The notes under the pieces are model-generated. The model saw nothing but the letters and a program-made list of their open reading frames with translations. It was not told the DNA's origin and ran no database searches. From Hyphomicrobiales bacterium (lineage in GTDB: Bacteria; Pseudomonadota; Alphaproteobacteria; Rhizobiales; Rhizobiaceae), in assembly GCA_900473205.1 (NCBI GenBank), contig UCLB01000001.1:1-64000 (forward strand): a stretch of 64,000 nucleotides of DNA, written 5' to 3'. Positions within the stretch are counted from its first letter, which is position 1, and each line of letters begins with the position of its first letter. Positions 9,117 through 18,085 of the stretch are shown in pieces. Both the position numbers and the translations under genes were made by a program.

Positions 9117-10682
9117 ATGCGTCAATCGGAAAACACGGCGGCCCGCTCGAATAAGGGCATGGTCACAACGCCGCATCACACGGCGAGTGAGGCTGGTGCG
9201 AAGGTCTTGCGTCGTGGAGGCACAGCGATCGAAGCCGTGATTGCTGCGGGTGCAGCGCTCACCGTTCTCTATCCGCATTTTTGCGGACTGGGCGGAGATG
9301 CGATCTGGATCGTGGCGGATGGCTCCGGTCGTCGCCAGACGATCATGGGAATTGGTCAGGCGGCCGAAGATTTCCCGGTGCTTGATGCCATCCCGCAACG
9401 CGGCCCGCTATCGGCGCTGACAACAGCGGCACTTGTCGATAGTTGGGGCGAGGCGTTGCGATACTCGTCCGCGAACTGGCAAGGAACGCAGAGTTTGGCC
9501 ACGCTGCTCGCGGACGCGATTGAGTTGGCGGCAGAGGGTTTTGCGGTCAGCCAGTCGCAAAAGCACTGGCACGCATTTCGCGCCGCTGAAATTTCCAAAT
9601 GGCCGGGTTTCGAAGACCATTTCGTGACTGAGGGTATTCAGCGGCAACCGCAACTGGCTTCGGTTCTGGAGCGGATCGCTCTCTACGGCCACCGGGAATT
9701 CTACGAGGGCGAGCTTGCTCAACGCATCGCAAATGCTCTGGAGACGGCGGGTAGTCCGATCCGTCTGAGTGACATGCAAAAGACTGCTGCGCAGACAGTC
9801 GAACCCATTTCTATGATCTATCGCGGCATCGAACTTCTCGCCCCGCCACCGCCATCGCAAGGCGTAACGACGCTTGGGATTATGGGCGTCCTGTCTCATT
9901 TCGACATGGCAAATGTGCATCCGTCATCCGCAGAGTTCTATCATCTCTGCGTCGAGGCGGTGAAGCAGGCCTTTCTCGACCGTGGGCAAATTGCCGATCC
10001 GGATTTTGTGGCTCAACATTGCGCAGAGTTGCTGGATACTCTCAACCTGTCCAGCAAAGCCGCAGAGATAGACCGAGAAAACGCTCTTGCCTGGCCTTCG
10101 CCCTACCAGCACGGTGACACGGTCTACCTCGCCGCAGTCGATAACGAAGGCCGGTGTGCAAGTGTCCTTCAAAGCACCTATTTCGACTGGGGAAGCGGTG
10201 TCTTGCTTGGCGACACAGGCATTCTCTGGCAGAATCGCGGTGCGGCCTTTAGCACAGATCCGATGAGCCCGAATGTTCTGGCACCCGGCAAGCGGCCATT
10301 TTACACGCTCAATCCCGGCATTGGTTTGCGGGACGGTAAACCGCACCTTCTCTATGGCACACAAGGTGCCGATGGGCAGCCGCAGACGCTGACGTTGCTA
10401 TTAAGCCGCCTCATAGACCACGGCTTCGATCCGTTGTCCGCGCTTTCCGCGCCACGGTTTCTTCTCGGACGAACTTTCTCCGACACGCGCGACAATCTGA
10501 AGATCGAGGCTTCAGTTGGCGACGAGGTTATCGAGACACTGCATGCCATGGGCCACGAAACCATCGCTATTCCTGCCCTGAGCGCGCTGGCCGGGCAGGC
10601 GGGGGTAATCCGGTTGAATGGTGACGGCTGGATGGACGGTGCGCATGATCCCCGCAGCGATGGCTGCGCCATTGGTATTTGA
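9117..10682 (+). CDS. Gamma-glutamyltransferase-family Ntn hydrolase, cytoplasmic
   Basis: A 521-residue member of the gamma-glutamyltranspeptidase family, N-terminal nucleophile hydrolases that self-cleave before a catalytic Thr. The expected cleavage site is in HGDTVYLAAVD, making T335 the nucleophile; GLGGD near residue 57 and the late glycine-rich segment GTQGADGQPQTL also fit. There is no signal peptide, whereas classical Ggt is exported, so this copy acts inside the cell. AGGAG at 9107-9111 supports the ATG at 9117. With three amidohydrolases and a peptide-type importer nearby, cleavage of a gamma-glutamyl or similar amide after import is plausible; cytosolic family members also include oxamate amidohydrolase. 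Confidence 0.85.
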   Translation: MRQSENTAARSNKGMVTTPHHTASEAGAKVLRRGGTAIEAVIAAGAALTVLYPHFCGLGGDAIWIVADGSGRRQTIMGIGQAAEDFPVLDAIPQRGPLSALTTAALVDSWGEALRYSSANWQGTQSLATLLADAIELAAEGFAVSQSQKHWHAFRAAEISKWPGFEDHFVTEGIQRQPQLASVLERIALYGHREFYEGELAQRIANALETAGSPIRLSDMQKTAAQTVEPISMIYRGIELLAPPPPSQGVTTLGIMGVLSHFDMANVHPSSAEFYHLCVEAVKQAFLDRGQIADPDFVAQHCAELLDTLNLSSKAAEIDRENALAWPSPYQHGDTVYLAAVDNEGRCASVLQSTYFDWGSGVLLGDTGILWQNRGAAFSTDPMSPNVLAPGKRPFYTLNPGIGLRDGKPHLLYGTQGADGQPQTLTLLLSRLIDHGFDPLSALSAPRFLLGRTFSDTRDNLKIEASVGDEVIETLHAMGHETIAIPALSALAGQAGVIRLNGDGWMDGAHDPRSDGCAIGI

Positions 10683-10690
10683 GGCCCGAC

Positions 10691-11926
10691 ATGCTCGCTG
10701 ATCTCGTTTTTAGAAATGCGCAACTAGCAGATCAGCCGGGACCGGTGGATATTGCGGTAAAGGACGGGCGCATCGTGGCGATTGGCGCAAACATCCGCTG
10801 CGATGCCGTGACGGAAGAAGATGTTGACGGCAATTTTGCCTTTCCCGGCTTTGTCGATAGCCATATCCATCTCGACAAAGCGTGTATTCTGGAACGCTGC
10901 ACGATATGTGCCGGTACGCTGGAAGAAGCTGTGCGCGAAACGGCAAAGGCCAAGGCCGGATTTTCTGAAGAAGATGTTTTTGAACGGGCTTGCGCCATCG
11001 TCCGGCAAGCCATCGCCCACGGCACAACGCGCATGCGCACCTTTGTGGAGATCGACCCACGCGCTGGCATGCGCTCATTTTCAGCCATCAAGCGTGTTCG
11101 TGAGCACTTTGCCTTCGCAATCGACATCCAGATTTGCGCCTTCGCGCAAGAGGGGCTGACGCAGGAGCCGGAAACGGAAGAGATGCTGGACGAGGCTCTG
11201 CGAACCGGTGCCGATGTGATCGGTGGCTGTCCCTACACCGACCCACGACCGCAGGAGCATATCAGCCGCATCTTTGCGCTGGCCAGAAGGCATGATGTCG
11301 ATGTGGATTTCCATCTGGATTTCAGCCTCGATCCTGCAAGAACCGATTTGCCGGCCGTTATCGAGGCAACCTGTGCGAATAGCTACGGCGGGCGAGTGAC
11401 AATAGGCCACGTAACCAACCTCTCCGCGCTTGATCCGGCAGCACGTTCGATGATCGCGCGCAAAATCGCCGCCGCCGGGATTGCTGTGACGGTTTTGCCC
11501 GCGACAGATTTGTTTTTGATGGGGCGCGATCAGCAGTTCAACATCCCGCGCGGCGTTACACCGGCACATCTTTTGCTGAAAGAGGGAGTGCTGGCTGCAA
11601 TCGCGACCAACAATGTCCTGAACCCCTTCACCCCATTCGGAGATGCCTCACTGGGACGGATGGCCAATCTTTATGCCAATGTCATGCAGCTTTCCCGGGA
11701 TGACGATATAGACTCGGTTTTTCAGATGACCAGCGCGCATGCCGCGAAGATTATGAGAGCAAATTATGGATTGGCTGTGGGCGCGGTGGCCGACATCGTC
11801 ATCCTTGATGCCCCGAACCACCGCAGCGCTATACGATCTGGGGCGCTGACCCTAGCTGGCTGGAAAGCGGGACGGAAAACATTTCTCCGGTCAAGGCCGC
11901 AAATATTCGATTCTATAGACGGTTAA
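10691..11926 (+). CDS. Cytosine-deaminase-like amidohydrolase with Asn at the metal Asp position
   Basis: A 411-residue amidohydrolase of the CodA-like branch. It shows SHIHLDK (H58, H60), a central FHLDF (H208) and IGHVTNLS (H240). Where cytosine deaminase has the metal/proton-transfer Asp (H-D-D-V), this protein reads A-T-N-N-V with N307, followed by the aligned NPFTPFGD segment, so the key Asp appears to be Asn. ATG at 10691 was chosen over an in-frame TTG at 10679 that overlaps the previous stop, because GAGG lies just upstream of the ATG and MLADLVFRNA matches the usual N terminus. It is the last gene of the plus-strand arm of this cluster. Confidence 0.83.
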   Translation: MLADLVFRNAQLADQPGPVDIAVKDGRIVAIGANIRCDAVTEEDVDGNFAFPGFVDSHIHLDKACILERCTICAGTLEEAVRETAKAKAGFSEEDVFERACAIVRQAIAHGTTRMRTFVEIDPRAGMRSFSAIKRVREHFAFAIDIQICAFAQEGLTQEPETEEMLDEALRTGADVIGGCPYTDPRPQEHISRIFALARRHDVDVDFHLDFSLDPARTDLPAVIEATCANSYGGRVTIGHVTNLSALDPAARSMIARKIAAAGIAVTVLPATDLFLMGRDQQFNIPRGVTPAHLLLKEGVLAAIATNNVLNPFTPFGDASLGRMANLYANVMQLSRDDDIDSVFQMTSAHAAKIMRANYGLAVGAVADIVILDAPNHRSAIRSGALTLAGWKAGRKTFLRSRPQIFDSIDG

Positions 11927-12072
11927 CGCGATGCTTGGCATCGACTGCCGCCTGGCAACTCGATTTCTGATCCAATGCTGTGGAGCGCAGCCTCATTAGG
12001 CGGGGCACTCGGCGTCCTTTTCAGCCATAAGGAGCGCCATGGCAGAATAGGCCTAGCTCAAACGCTCCGTTG

Positions 12073-12753
12073 TCAGATCACTTTCCGGACTTCACGCTCA
12101 AAGCTCATGACGTGCTCCATGGCAATTTTCTCGGCTTTCTCCGCATCCCCCGCACAAACGGCTTCCAGCATTGAGACCTGATCGTGGAGGACGTCTTCCA
12201 GCTTTGGCACCAAGGTTGGGAAGCGGTTCATAGAGACGTACAGAATGCGGAGCGAGAGATTGTGGTAATGATCGAGCGTATCGAAAAGGAAAGAATTTTT
12301 GGCGACCTTGTAGATGAAGCGGTGGATCTTGCGGTCCAGGGCGAGGATATCTTCCAGGGGCATAGGTCCCTTTGTTGCTTTAAGCTCATCGATCAATCGA
12401 GTAGCTTCTTGCCGTTCAAACTCGCGTAGCCTTTCTGCGGCAAGACGTGTTGCCCAGGATTCGATTTTTGCTCTTGCCTCATAAACCGCGGTGAGGTCGT
12501 TGATATCGACCTTACTGACGAATGTTCCTCTGCGGGCGCTGATGACGACGAATCCATCGTACTGAAGGCGCTGAATTGCTTCGCGCACCGGGGTGCGTCC
12601 CACGTCCATTTTTTTCATGAGTTCGGCTTCTCGCAGGAGCGTGCCTGGTGGAAGAACCGTCGTGATGATGTCATCGCGCAATTGAAGATAAGTGCGCTCG
12701 GCAAGCGTCACTTCCTGTTCTTCATACTCTGATTCAAGTGCCAGGATATTCAT
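12073..12753 (-). CDS. GntR-family regulator, FCD type, divergent from eut-linked importer
   Basis: A 226-residue regulator with an N-terminal winged helix (YLQLRDDIITTVLPPGTLL, VGRTPVREAIQRL, YDGFVVISARRGTFV) and a C-terminal helical FCD domain (YEARAKIESWATRLAAER, DRKIHRFIYKVAKN, HDQVSMLEAV). ATG at 12753 is preferred to an upstream in-frame start at 12792 because a GAGAG element precedes it and the protein then begins like its relatives. It diverges from the importer/eutBC operon over 117 bases that contain an AT-rich dyad, so it likely represses that operon and responds to its substrate. This is inferred from layout. Confidence 0.9.
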   Translation of the reverse strand: MNILALESEYEEQEVTLAERTYLQLRDDIITTVLPPGTLLREAELMKKMDVGRTPVREAIQRLQYDGFVVISARRGTFVSKVDINDLTAVYEARAKIESWATRLAAERLREFERQEATRLIDELKATKGPMPLEDILALDRKIHRFIYKVAKNSFLFDTLDHYHNLSLRILYVSMNRFPTLVPKLEDVLHDQVSMLEAVCAGDAEKAEKIAMEHVMSFEREVRKVI

Positions 12754-12801
12754 CGAATTTTCTCTCAATCTGCTCGCTACACGCTGGGACAAGAAATTTT
12801 C

Positions 12802-12848
12802 TTGACTCCGACCTTTATCGGCATATCATCAATATATCAGCAATATAT
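12802..12848 (+). promoter_or_regulatory. Candidate promoter and operator of the importer/eutBC operon
   Basis: TTGACT at 12802-12807 and TATCAT at 12824-12829, 16 bases apart, resemble a housekeeping promoter about 40 bases before the binding-protein ATG at 12871. Overlapping and following the -10 is a repetitive AT-rich stretch with the dyad ATATAT-CAGCA-ATATAT (12832-12848) and a third related unit just upstream. An operator here would block transcription start, as expected for a GntR repressor. Confidence 0.5.
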
Positions 12849-12870
12849 AAGACCAAAAAGGGGTTATCAA

Positions 12871-13794
12871 ATGAACAATGCTGAGACTGTAAAAAACGTC
12901 GTGAAACTGGGAAGGATCATGACCATCGCGCTGAGCATCGCTTTGCCAGCAACAACGCCACTGGCCGCTTCCGCTGCCGATCTGGAGCTTTTAAAGCCTA
13001 ATACTCTCGTCGTGACGGTGCAGCCCTACATGCCCTACACGGCGATGAAGGACGGTAAGCTTGTCGGGCTGGACAGCGACATTCTCGCTGCCGTCGCGGA
13101 CAAGCTGGGCTTGAAGATGGAGGTCAACGTCACCGATTTTCCGGGCATGCTCGCCTCGGTTCAAAACCAGCGTGCGGATATAACGATCGGTGGTATCGCC
13201 TGGTCCGAGGCGCGGCAGAAGGTTGGCCTGTTCACGGACCCACCATATTACTCACCACCCGCAATGGCAGTCGCAAGCTCTGAACATTTCGCAGACGTAG
13301 AAAGCCTGGAGGGAAAGAACCTCGGCACTGTTACCGGCTATGTCTGGGCCAAGTCCATCGCACAGGTTCCTAAAGCATCGCCCCATACGTTTCCGAATGC
13401 CGAGAGCGTCTTTCAGGATCTCGCCTCCGGTCGCTTGGACGTGGGCTTTCTCGATCCTCTGTTGATCACCTATCAACAGCAGCAGCGGCCAGATATGAAG
13501 GTCAGGATCGAGTATATGAAGCCGCCCACAAAGGAGCAGGTGGCATCGCACCCGGACTACCAATATTTCCAGGCTTATATGACGGGCTTCTATCTGCCCA
13601 AACAATCCCCAAAGCTTGCCAAGGCTGTCTCCGACCAGATTGACGCGATGTACAAGGATGGCAGCCTTTCCAAACTCATCACAAAATGGGGTGGCGATCC
13701 CAAGCAGTTCCTCGTTCCTTCGCCTGAGATGGCAGCGCAGCGGCGTGGTGTTGATCGCCCGGCAGACTGGTCGCCTCCCTCTATCGAAAAGTGA
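12871..13794 (+). CDS. Periplasmic binding protein, polar amino-acid type (SBP family 3)
   Basis: A 307-residue family-3 solute-binding protein with a signal peptide of about 35 residues (basic N terminus, hydrophobic core IALSIALPATTPLA, A-S-A-A cleavage region). The mature part shows YMPYTAMKDGKLVGLDSDI and the WSEARQKVGLFTDPPYY segment typical of amino-acid and opine binders. ATG at 12871 follows AAAAGGGG and is preferred to an upstream in-frame start at 12802 that would add a non-family N terminus. It heads an operon that ends in ethanolamine ammonia-lyase, so the ligand may be ethanolamine or a precursor rather than an amino acid. Confidence 0.9.
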   Translation: MNNAETVKNVVKLGRIMTIALSIALPATTPLAASAADLELLKPNTLVVTVQPYMPYTAMKDGKLVGLDSDILAAVADKLGLKMEVNVTDFPGMLASVQNQRADITIGGIAWSEARQKVGLFTDPPYYSPPAMAVASSEHFADVESLEGKNLGTVTGYVWAKSIAQVPKASPHTFPNAESVFQDLASGRLDVGFLDPLLITYQQQQRPDMKVRIEYMKPPTKEQVASHPDYQYFQAYMTGFYLPKQSPKLAKAVSDQIDAMYKDGSLSKLITKWGGDPKQFLVPSPEMAAQRRGVDRPADWSPPSIEK

Positions 13795-13803
13795 GAGCGC
13801 AAC

Positions 13804-14547
13804 ATGGCATGGCTGTCCTCTTTTGCCGATGTCTTTCAGGTTTCCTGGAATGACTACGTCGGAAACATTGCCGGGGGTCTTTTAAAGACCCTCGGCTACA
13901 CCCTCGCAAGCTTCATCGGCGCTGCGGCTCTGGGTCTGGTGCTGGCGTTGATGCGTCTCAACAGGCTGCGAGCGATCCGGCTGATTGCAGCTTTTTACAC
14001 CGAGATATTCAAGAACATCCCTCTGCTCGCGATCATCTTCCTCACATACTTCGGATTGCCGTCGATCGGGATCAAGCTGGAGGTTTTCGAAGCGGGGGTA
14101 CTGAGCCTTGTGCTCTTCTACGCAGCCTATCTGTCGGAGATCTTTCGTGCCGCCATCTCCGGTGTCCATCGCGGGCAGCAGGAAGCATCGGAAGCCCTCG
14201 GTCTCGGACGCGGAAAGACATTCACGCATGTAGTTCTGCCGCAAGCGGTTCGACTGGCCCTTCCCGGAACGAATACGATGTTCGTGGACCTGATCAAGTC
14301 GACGTCGCTTCTTGTTACCATCTCGGCTGCCGAACTCATGACACAGGCGCAGCTGATCGCTTCAGAGACGTTCCGGGCGCTGGAAGTGTATCTGGTCATT
14401 TCCGTCATCTATTTTGCTGTCTGTTACCCGGTATCTCAATGCCTGCTTATGTTGGAACGCAAGATTCAGGCGGGAGTGCCATTATCGCTGGGCAGAAGAC
14501 GCAGGCTTGCGCTGGCCAGGTCTTTTCTCGCTGAGGGGAGGGTTTGA
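13804..14547 (+). CDS. Polar amino-acid-type ABC permease
   Basis: A 247-residue inner-membrane permease of the HisM/GlnP family with about five spans and the EAA loop EASEALGLGRGKTFTHVVLP near residues 120-140, which contacts the ATPase. Only one permease gene is present, implying a homodimeric pore. It begins six bases after the binding-protein stop and ends three bases before the ATPase start. Confidence 0.92.
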   Translation: MAWLSSFADVFQVSWNDYVGNIAGGLLKTLGYTLASFIGAAALGLVLALMRLNRLRAIRLIAAFYTEIFKNIPLLAIIFLTYFGLPSIGIKLEVFEAGVLSLVLFYAAYLSEIFRAAISGVHRGQQEASEALGLGRGKTFTHVVLPQAVRLALPGTNTMFVDLIKSTSLLVTISAAELMTQAQLIASETFRALEVYLVISVIYFAVCYPVSQCLLMLERKIQAGVPLSLGRRRRLALARSFLAEGRV

Positions 14548-14550
14548 ACG

Positions 14551-15348
14551 ATGTCGAATGTTTCAAAAATAGCGCTCGTCGCTAAGAACGAAAGCTCCCG
14601 ACCGGCGGTGAAAATTACCGGACTTCGCAAGTCTTTCGACGGAAGACTGGTCCTCGATAATGTCGATCTCGACGTTCCATCGGGCAAGATTGTCAGCATC
14701 ATCGGCCAGAGCGGTGGTGGTAAAACGACACTGATGCGATGCGTCAATCTGCTGGAACGGCCTGATGGTGGTACGATCAGCATTGGTGATGAAGTTATCT
14801 ACGCCGATGGAAATATCGTCTGCAAAAATCTCGCAAAGCTCAGGCAGCGGGTAGGCATGGTCTTCCAGCGTTTCAATCTCTTCCCACATCTCACTGCGGT
14901 GGAAAATGTGGTGCTTGCGCAAATGCATGCGGGTGGCGTGAGCGAGAAGGAAGCTGTTCAACGCGCGGTCAAACTGCTGACACGCGTGGGCTTGGCAAAA
15001 AGAGCAACGGCCTACCCGGAGCAAATGTCAGGTGGCGAGCAGCAGCGCGTTGCCATCGCACGCGCACTTGCCTTGGGGCCAACCGTGTTGCTTTTCGATG
15101 AGCCCACATCGGCGCTCGACCCGGAGTCCACCGGTGAAGTTCTGCGGGTCATGCGCGAACTGGCGAATGACGGAATGACGATGATCCTTGTCACCCATGA
15201 GCTGCCTTTCGCAAAGGAAGTGTCGGACTGGGTCGTCTTCATCGACGGTGGGCGCATCATCGAACAGGGAACTGCGGCAGACGTGCTTGATCGTCCAAGA
15301 GAGTCCCGGACGGCCGCTTACGTTGCGCGCTATGCTTCGCCCGGCTAG
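14551..15348 (+). CDS. Polar amino-acid-type ABC ATPase
   Basis: A 265-residue ATPase of the GlnQ/HisP family. It has Walker A GQSGGGKTT near residue 53, Q-loop VFQRFNLFPHLT, signature MSGGEQQRVAIARAL, Walker [13 protein letters not shown] and the switch His in LVTHEL. An extra N-terminal stretch of about 20 residues precedes the nucleotide-binding domain. The start is supported by GGGGAGG upstream. It completes the importer of the eut-linked operon. Confidence 0.93.
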   Translation: MSNVSKIALVAKNESSRPAVKITGLRKSFDGRLVLDNVDLDVPSGKIVSIIGQSGGGKTTLMRCVNLLERPDGGTISIGDEVIYADGNIVCKNLAKLRQRVGMVFQRFNLFPHLTAVENVVLAQMHAGGVSEKEAVQRAVKLLTRVGLAKRATAYPEQMSGGEQQRVAIARALALGPTVLLFDEPTSALDPESTGEVLRVMRELANDGMTMILVTHELPFAKEVSDWVVFIDGGRIIEQGTAADVLDRPRESRTAAYVARYASPG

Positions 15349-15364
15349 TTCTGAAGCTGATTTC

Positions 15365-15391
15365 GGTACGGCACGGTAATCGTGCCGTACC
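15365..15391. repeat. Perfect 11-bp inverted repeat between ATPase and flavoprotein genes
   Basis: GGTACGGCACG (15365-15375), a five-base loop, and CGTGCCGTACC (15381-15391) pair perfectly. No run of T follows in the plus direction, so a classical intrinsic terminator is unlikely. It lies 16 bases after the ATPase stop inside a 133-base gap and separates the transport genes from the catabolic genes. It may set a processing point or partial stop; a promoter for dadA-like/eutBC downstream was not identified. Confidence 0.7.
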
Positions 15392-15481
15392 TCCAAACTC
15401 TCTCCAACTATACCCTGTGATCATCGCGCTATGTTCCTGATCGGCGTGGTCTCTCGCGTCTTGAAAGCACGTGTTAATTCG

Positions 15482-16678
15482 ATGGAAAAATTGAAAACGG
15501 AAATCGCCATCATTGGAGGTGGAGTGATCGGCCTGACGATTGCGTTGCGACTTCGCAGCGAAGGACGCGAGGTCGTCGTCATCGAACCCAATGAACCTGG
15601 ATCGGGCGCTTCCTATGGTAACGCCGGAACCATTGCCGATTACGCGATTATTCCGGTCGGAACACCAGCCGTTCTGAAGAACCTTGTTTCGTTGCTTTTT
15701 GACGCCGATAGTCCTCTGGCGATCCGCAAGGCAGCACTTCCGACTTTGTTTCCATGGCTCATGCGATTTGCTTATGAAGCCCTTCCGCATCGCTACAGGC
15801 ATAACACCGCGCGCATCGCTGAGCTTTTGTCCGACGCATCAAGTGAATGGTTAGAGCTCGCGTCAGAAATCGGCGCTTCCGAACTCCTGAGCGCAAAAGG
15901 ATGCCTGTACCTTTACCAGACCGAGAAAGCCTTTCGAGCCGCATCTTCCGATGTCGCGCGACGCGCCAGCTACGGTATTGCGCAGGAGCTTCTCAACCCT
16001 AACGAGGTTCGGTCTTTGGAGCCAAATCTGCCCGAGATTTCGGGCGGGGGCGTGTTTTTTCCAAAAGCGATCAATTTCACCGATCCCAGCAAGGTTATGG
16101 ACGTTCTGGCGTCTGCCGCCCGACAAGCGGGCGTCGAGTTCGTCAAGGCCTCCGTCGAGCGTTTGTCGCGGGAGCGCGAAGGCGTGCGAATGACCGCGAC
16201 GAACCACGATATTGTGTCCAAGGCAGTTGTCATTGCCGCTGGAGCCTATTCCGGGACGCTTGCCGCTCAAATTGGAGACCGGGTTCACCTCGACACAGAG
16301 CGTGGTTATCACCTTGAATTCGACATGGACGTAGCGCCCGTTGAACGTCCCGTATGTCCGACGCATCACGGGTTTTATTTTTGCCCCATGCAGGGTCGGC
16401 TGAGAGTGGCCGGAACTGTGGAGCTTGGCGGCCTGAACGCCCCGCTCAACCCCAGACGGCTGGATGTCCTTCTAGCAAATGCGCGCCGCGTCTTTCCCGA
16501 GCTTGGCGAGCCCAGCCGAAGCTGGATGGGGTTCCGTCCTTCCATGCCAGATTCCGTGCCCGTCATTCGGCCTTCCAAGGGAGGGCGCGATGTCGTGCTT
16601 GCATTCGGGCACGGACATATTGGCCTAACGCTCGCACCCCGAACGGCCCGCATGGTCAGTGCCATTCTGGCGGCGTGA
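15482..16678 (+). CDS. FAD-dependent amine oxidoreductase, glycine oxidase/DadA-like
   Basis: A 398-residue flavoprotein of the DAO family, which oxidises C-N bonds of amino acids or secondary amines. The Rossmann motif IIGGGVIGLTIALRL is at residues 9-24, followed by E-P-N at the end of the second strand and a DadA-like segment GSGASYGNAGTIADYAIIPVG. The C terminus carries the second dinucleotide-contact region (FGHGHIGLTLAPRTA). The start at 15482 gives the usual N terminus; an in-frame ATG at 15431 would add 17 non-family residues. Lying directly before eutB, it may convert an N-substituted ethanolamine into ethanolamine, or act on an amino alcohol or D-amino acid. Confidence 0.85.
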   Translation: MEKLKTEIAIIGGGVIGLTIALRLRSEGREVVVIEPNEPGSGASYGNAGTIADYAIIPVGTPAVLKNLVSLLFDADSPLAIRKAALPTLFPWLMRFAYEALPHRYRHNTARIAELLSDASSEWLELASEIGASELLSAKGCLYLYQTEKAFRAASSDVARRASYGIAQELLNPNEVRSLEPNLPEISGGGVFFPKAINFTDPSKVMDVLASAARQAGVEFVKASVERLSREREGVRMTATNHDIVSKAVVIAAGAYSGTLAAQIGDRVHLDTERGYHLEFDMDVAPVERPVCPTHHGFYFCPMQGRLRVAGTVELGGLNAPLNPRRLDVLLANARRVFPELGEPSRSWMGFRPSMPDSVPVIRPSKGGRDVVLAFGHGHIGLTLAPRTARMVSAILAA

Positions 16679-16696
16679 GGAACCTTGAGGTGACCT

Positions 16697-18085
16697 GTGA
16701 CCTATAAAACCATCATCGCCGGCCAGACGTGGGTCTTTCGCGATTTGAAGGACCTGATGGCGAAGGCCTCGCCGCTACGTTCGGGCGATCTTCTTGCAGG
16801 CGTCGCTGCGGTATCGGCTGAAGAGCGGGCAGCGGCGCGCATCTGCCTTGCGGACGTTCCCCTGAAGACGTTCCTGACCGAGTTTCTCATACCCTATGAC
16901 GACGACGAGGTAACGCGCCTGATCGCCGATAGCCATAATGGTGCAGCGTTCAGAGCGATCTCGCATCTCTGTGTTGGGGATTTTCGAAACTGGCTTTTGT
17001 CCGACCACGTGACCACAGCCAGTCTGACGCAAATTGCTGCAGGTCTTACGCCTGAGATGGTTGCCGCCGTTTCCAAGATTATGCGCAATCAAGACCTGAT
17101 TGCCGTTGCCAAGAAGACGCGTGTGGTGACACGATTTCGCAACACGATTGGACTTGATGGTACGATGGCGACCAGACTTCAGCCAAACCATCCAACGGAT
17201 GATCCTCGTGGTGTGTTAGCATCGACACTCGAGGGTCTGACCTATGGATGCGGCGACGCCGTCATCGGTATCAATCCAGCGTCTGACTCCCCAAGGGCAG
17301 TGGCAGACATCGTCCACTTGCTGGACGAACTGATATCGCGTTACAACATCCCAACCCAGTCCTGCGTCCTGACCCATGCGACAACCTCCATCGCCTTGAT
17401 CGAGGCAAGGGTGCCTGTTGACCTTGTGTTTCAATCCGTGGCTGGCACGGAAGCGGCCAACACATCATTTGGCGTGTCCTTATCGATTTTGCGCGAGGCC
17501 TATGATGCTGGCCTTTCCTTGCAACGTGGCACGGTTGGACAAAATCTGATGTATTTTGAAACGGGCCAAGGCTCGTGCCTGTCTGCCAACGCGCATCATG
17601 GGGTGGATCAGCAAACATGCGAGGCCAGAGCCTACGCTGTCTGCCGTCCATTTTCGCCGCTGCTGGTAAACACCGTCGTCGGTTTCATCGGGCCCGAATA
17701 TCTCTATGATGGAAAACAGATCACGCGGGCCGGGCTTGAGGACCATTTTTGTGGAAAATTGCTCGGCCTGCCGATGGGCTGCGATGTCTGTTACACCAAC
17801 CATGCAGAGGCGGATCAGGACGACATGGACGTGCTTCTGACACTGCTGGGCGCTGCCGGAAACAATTTCGTCATTGCGGTTCCGGGCGCTGACGACATCA
17901 TGCTGAACTATCAGTCGACATCCTATCACGATCAGCTCTATTTCAGGGATTTGCTTAAGCTCAAGCGCGCACCGGAGTTTGCGCTATGGCTGCGCCAAAT
18001 GGGGCTGACCGATGATGACGGTCGGATCGTATTTTCAGGGATAGATAGTCCTCTCATGCCAGATATCCAGAGGCTTGCGTCGTGA
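16697..18085 (+). CDS. eutB: Ethanolamine ammonia-lyase, large subunit
   Basis: A 462-residue EutB, the catalytic TIM-barrel subunit that with EutC uses adenosylcobalamin to turn ethanolamine into acetaldehyde and ammonia. The length matches the enterobacterial enzyme (about 450) and family segments such as SGDLLAGVAAVSAEERAAA, FRNTIGLDGTMATRLQPNHP, YETGQGS and the late GADDIMLNYQ are clear. Translation starts at GTG 16697 after TTGAGG. The stop overlaps the eutC GTG by GTGA. No reactivase (eutA), microcompartment or acetaldehyde dehydrogenase gene is nearby, so this is a minimal non-compartmented version. Confidence 0.95.
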   Translation: MTYKTIIAGQTWVFRDLKDLMAKASPLRSGDLLAGVAAVSAEERAAARICLADVPLKTFLTEFLIPYDDDEVTRLIADSHNGAAFRAISHLCVGDFRNWLLSDHVTTASLTQIAAGLTPEMVAAVSKIMRNQDLIAVAKKTRVVTRFRNTIGLDGTMATRLQPNHPTDDPRGVLASTLEGLTYGCGDAVIGINPASDSPRAVADIVHLLDELISRYNIPTQSCVLTHATTSIALIEARVPVDLVFQSVAGTEAANTSFGVSLSILREAYDAGLSLQRGTVGQNLMYFETGQGSCLSANAHHGVDQQTCEARAYAVCRPFSPLLVNTVVGFIGPEYLYDGKQITRAGLEDHFCGKLLGLPMGCDVCYTNHAEADQDDMDVLLTLLGAAGNNFVIAVPGADDIMLNYQSTSYHDQLYFRDLLKLKRAPEFALWLRQMGLTDDDGRIVFSGIDSPLMPDIQRLAS

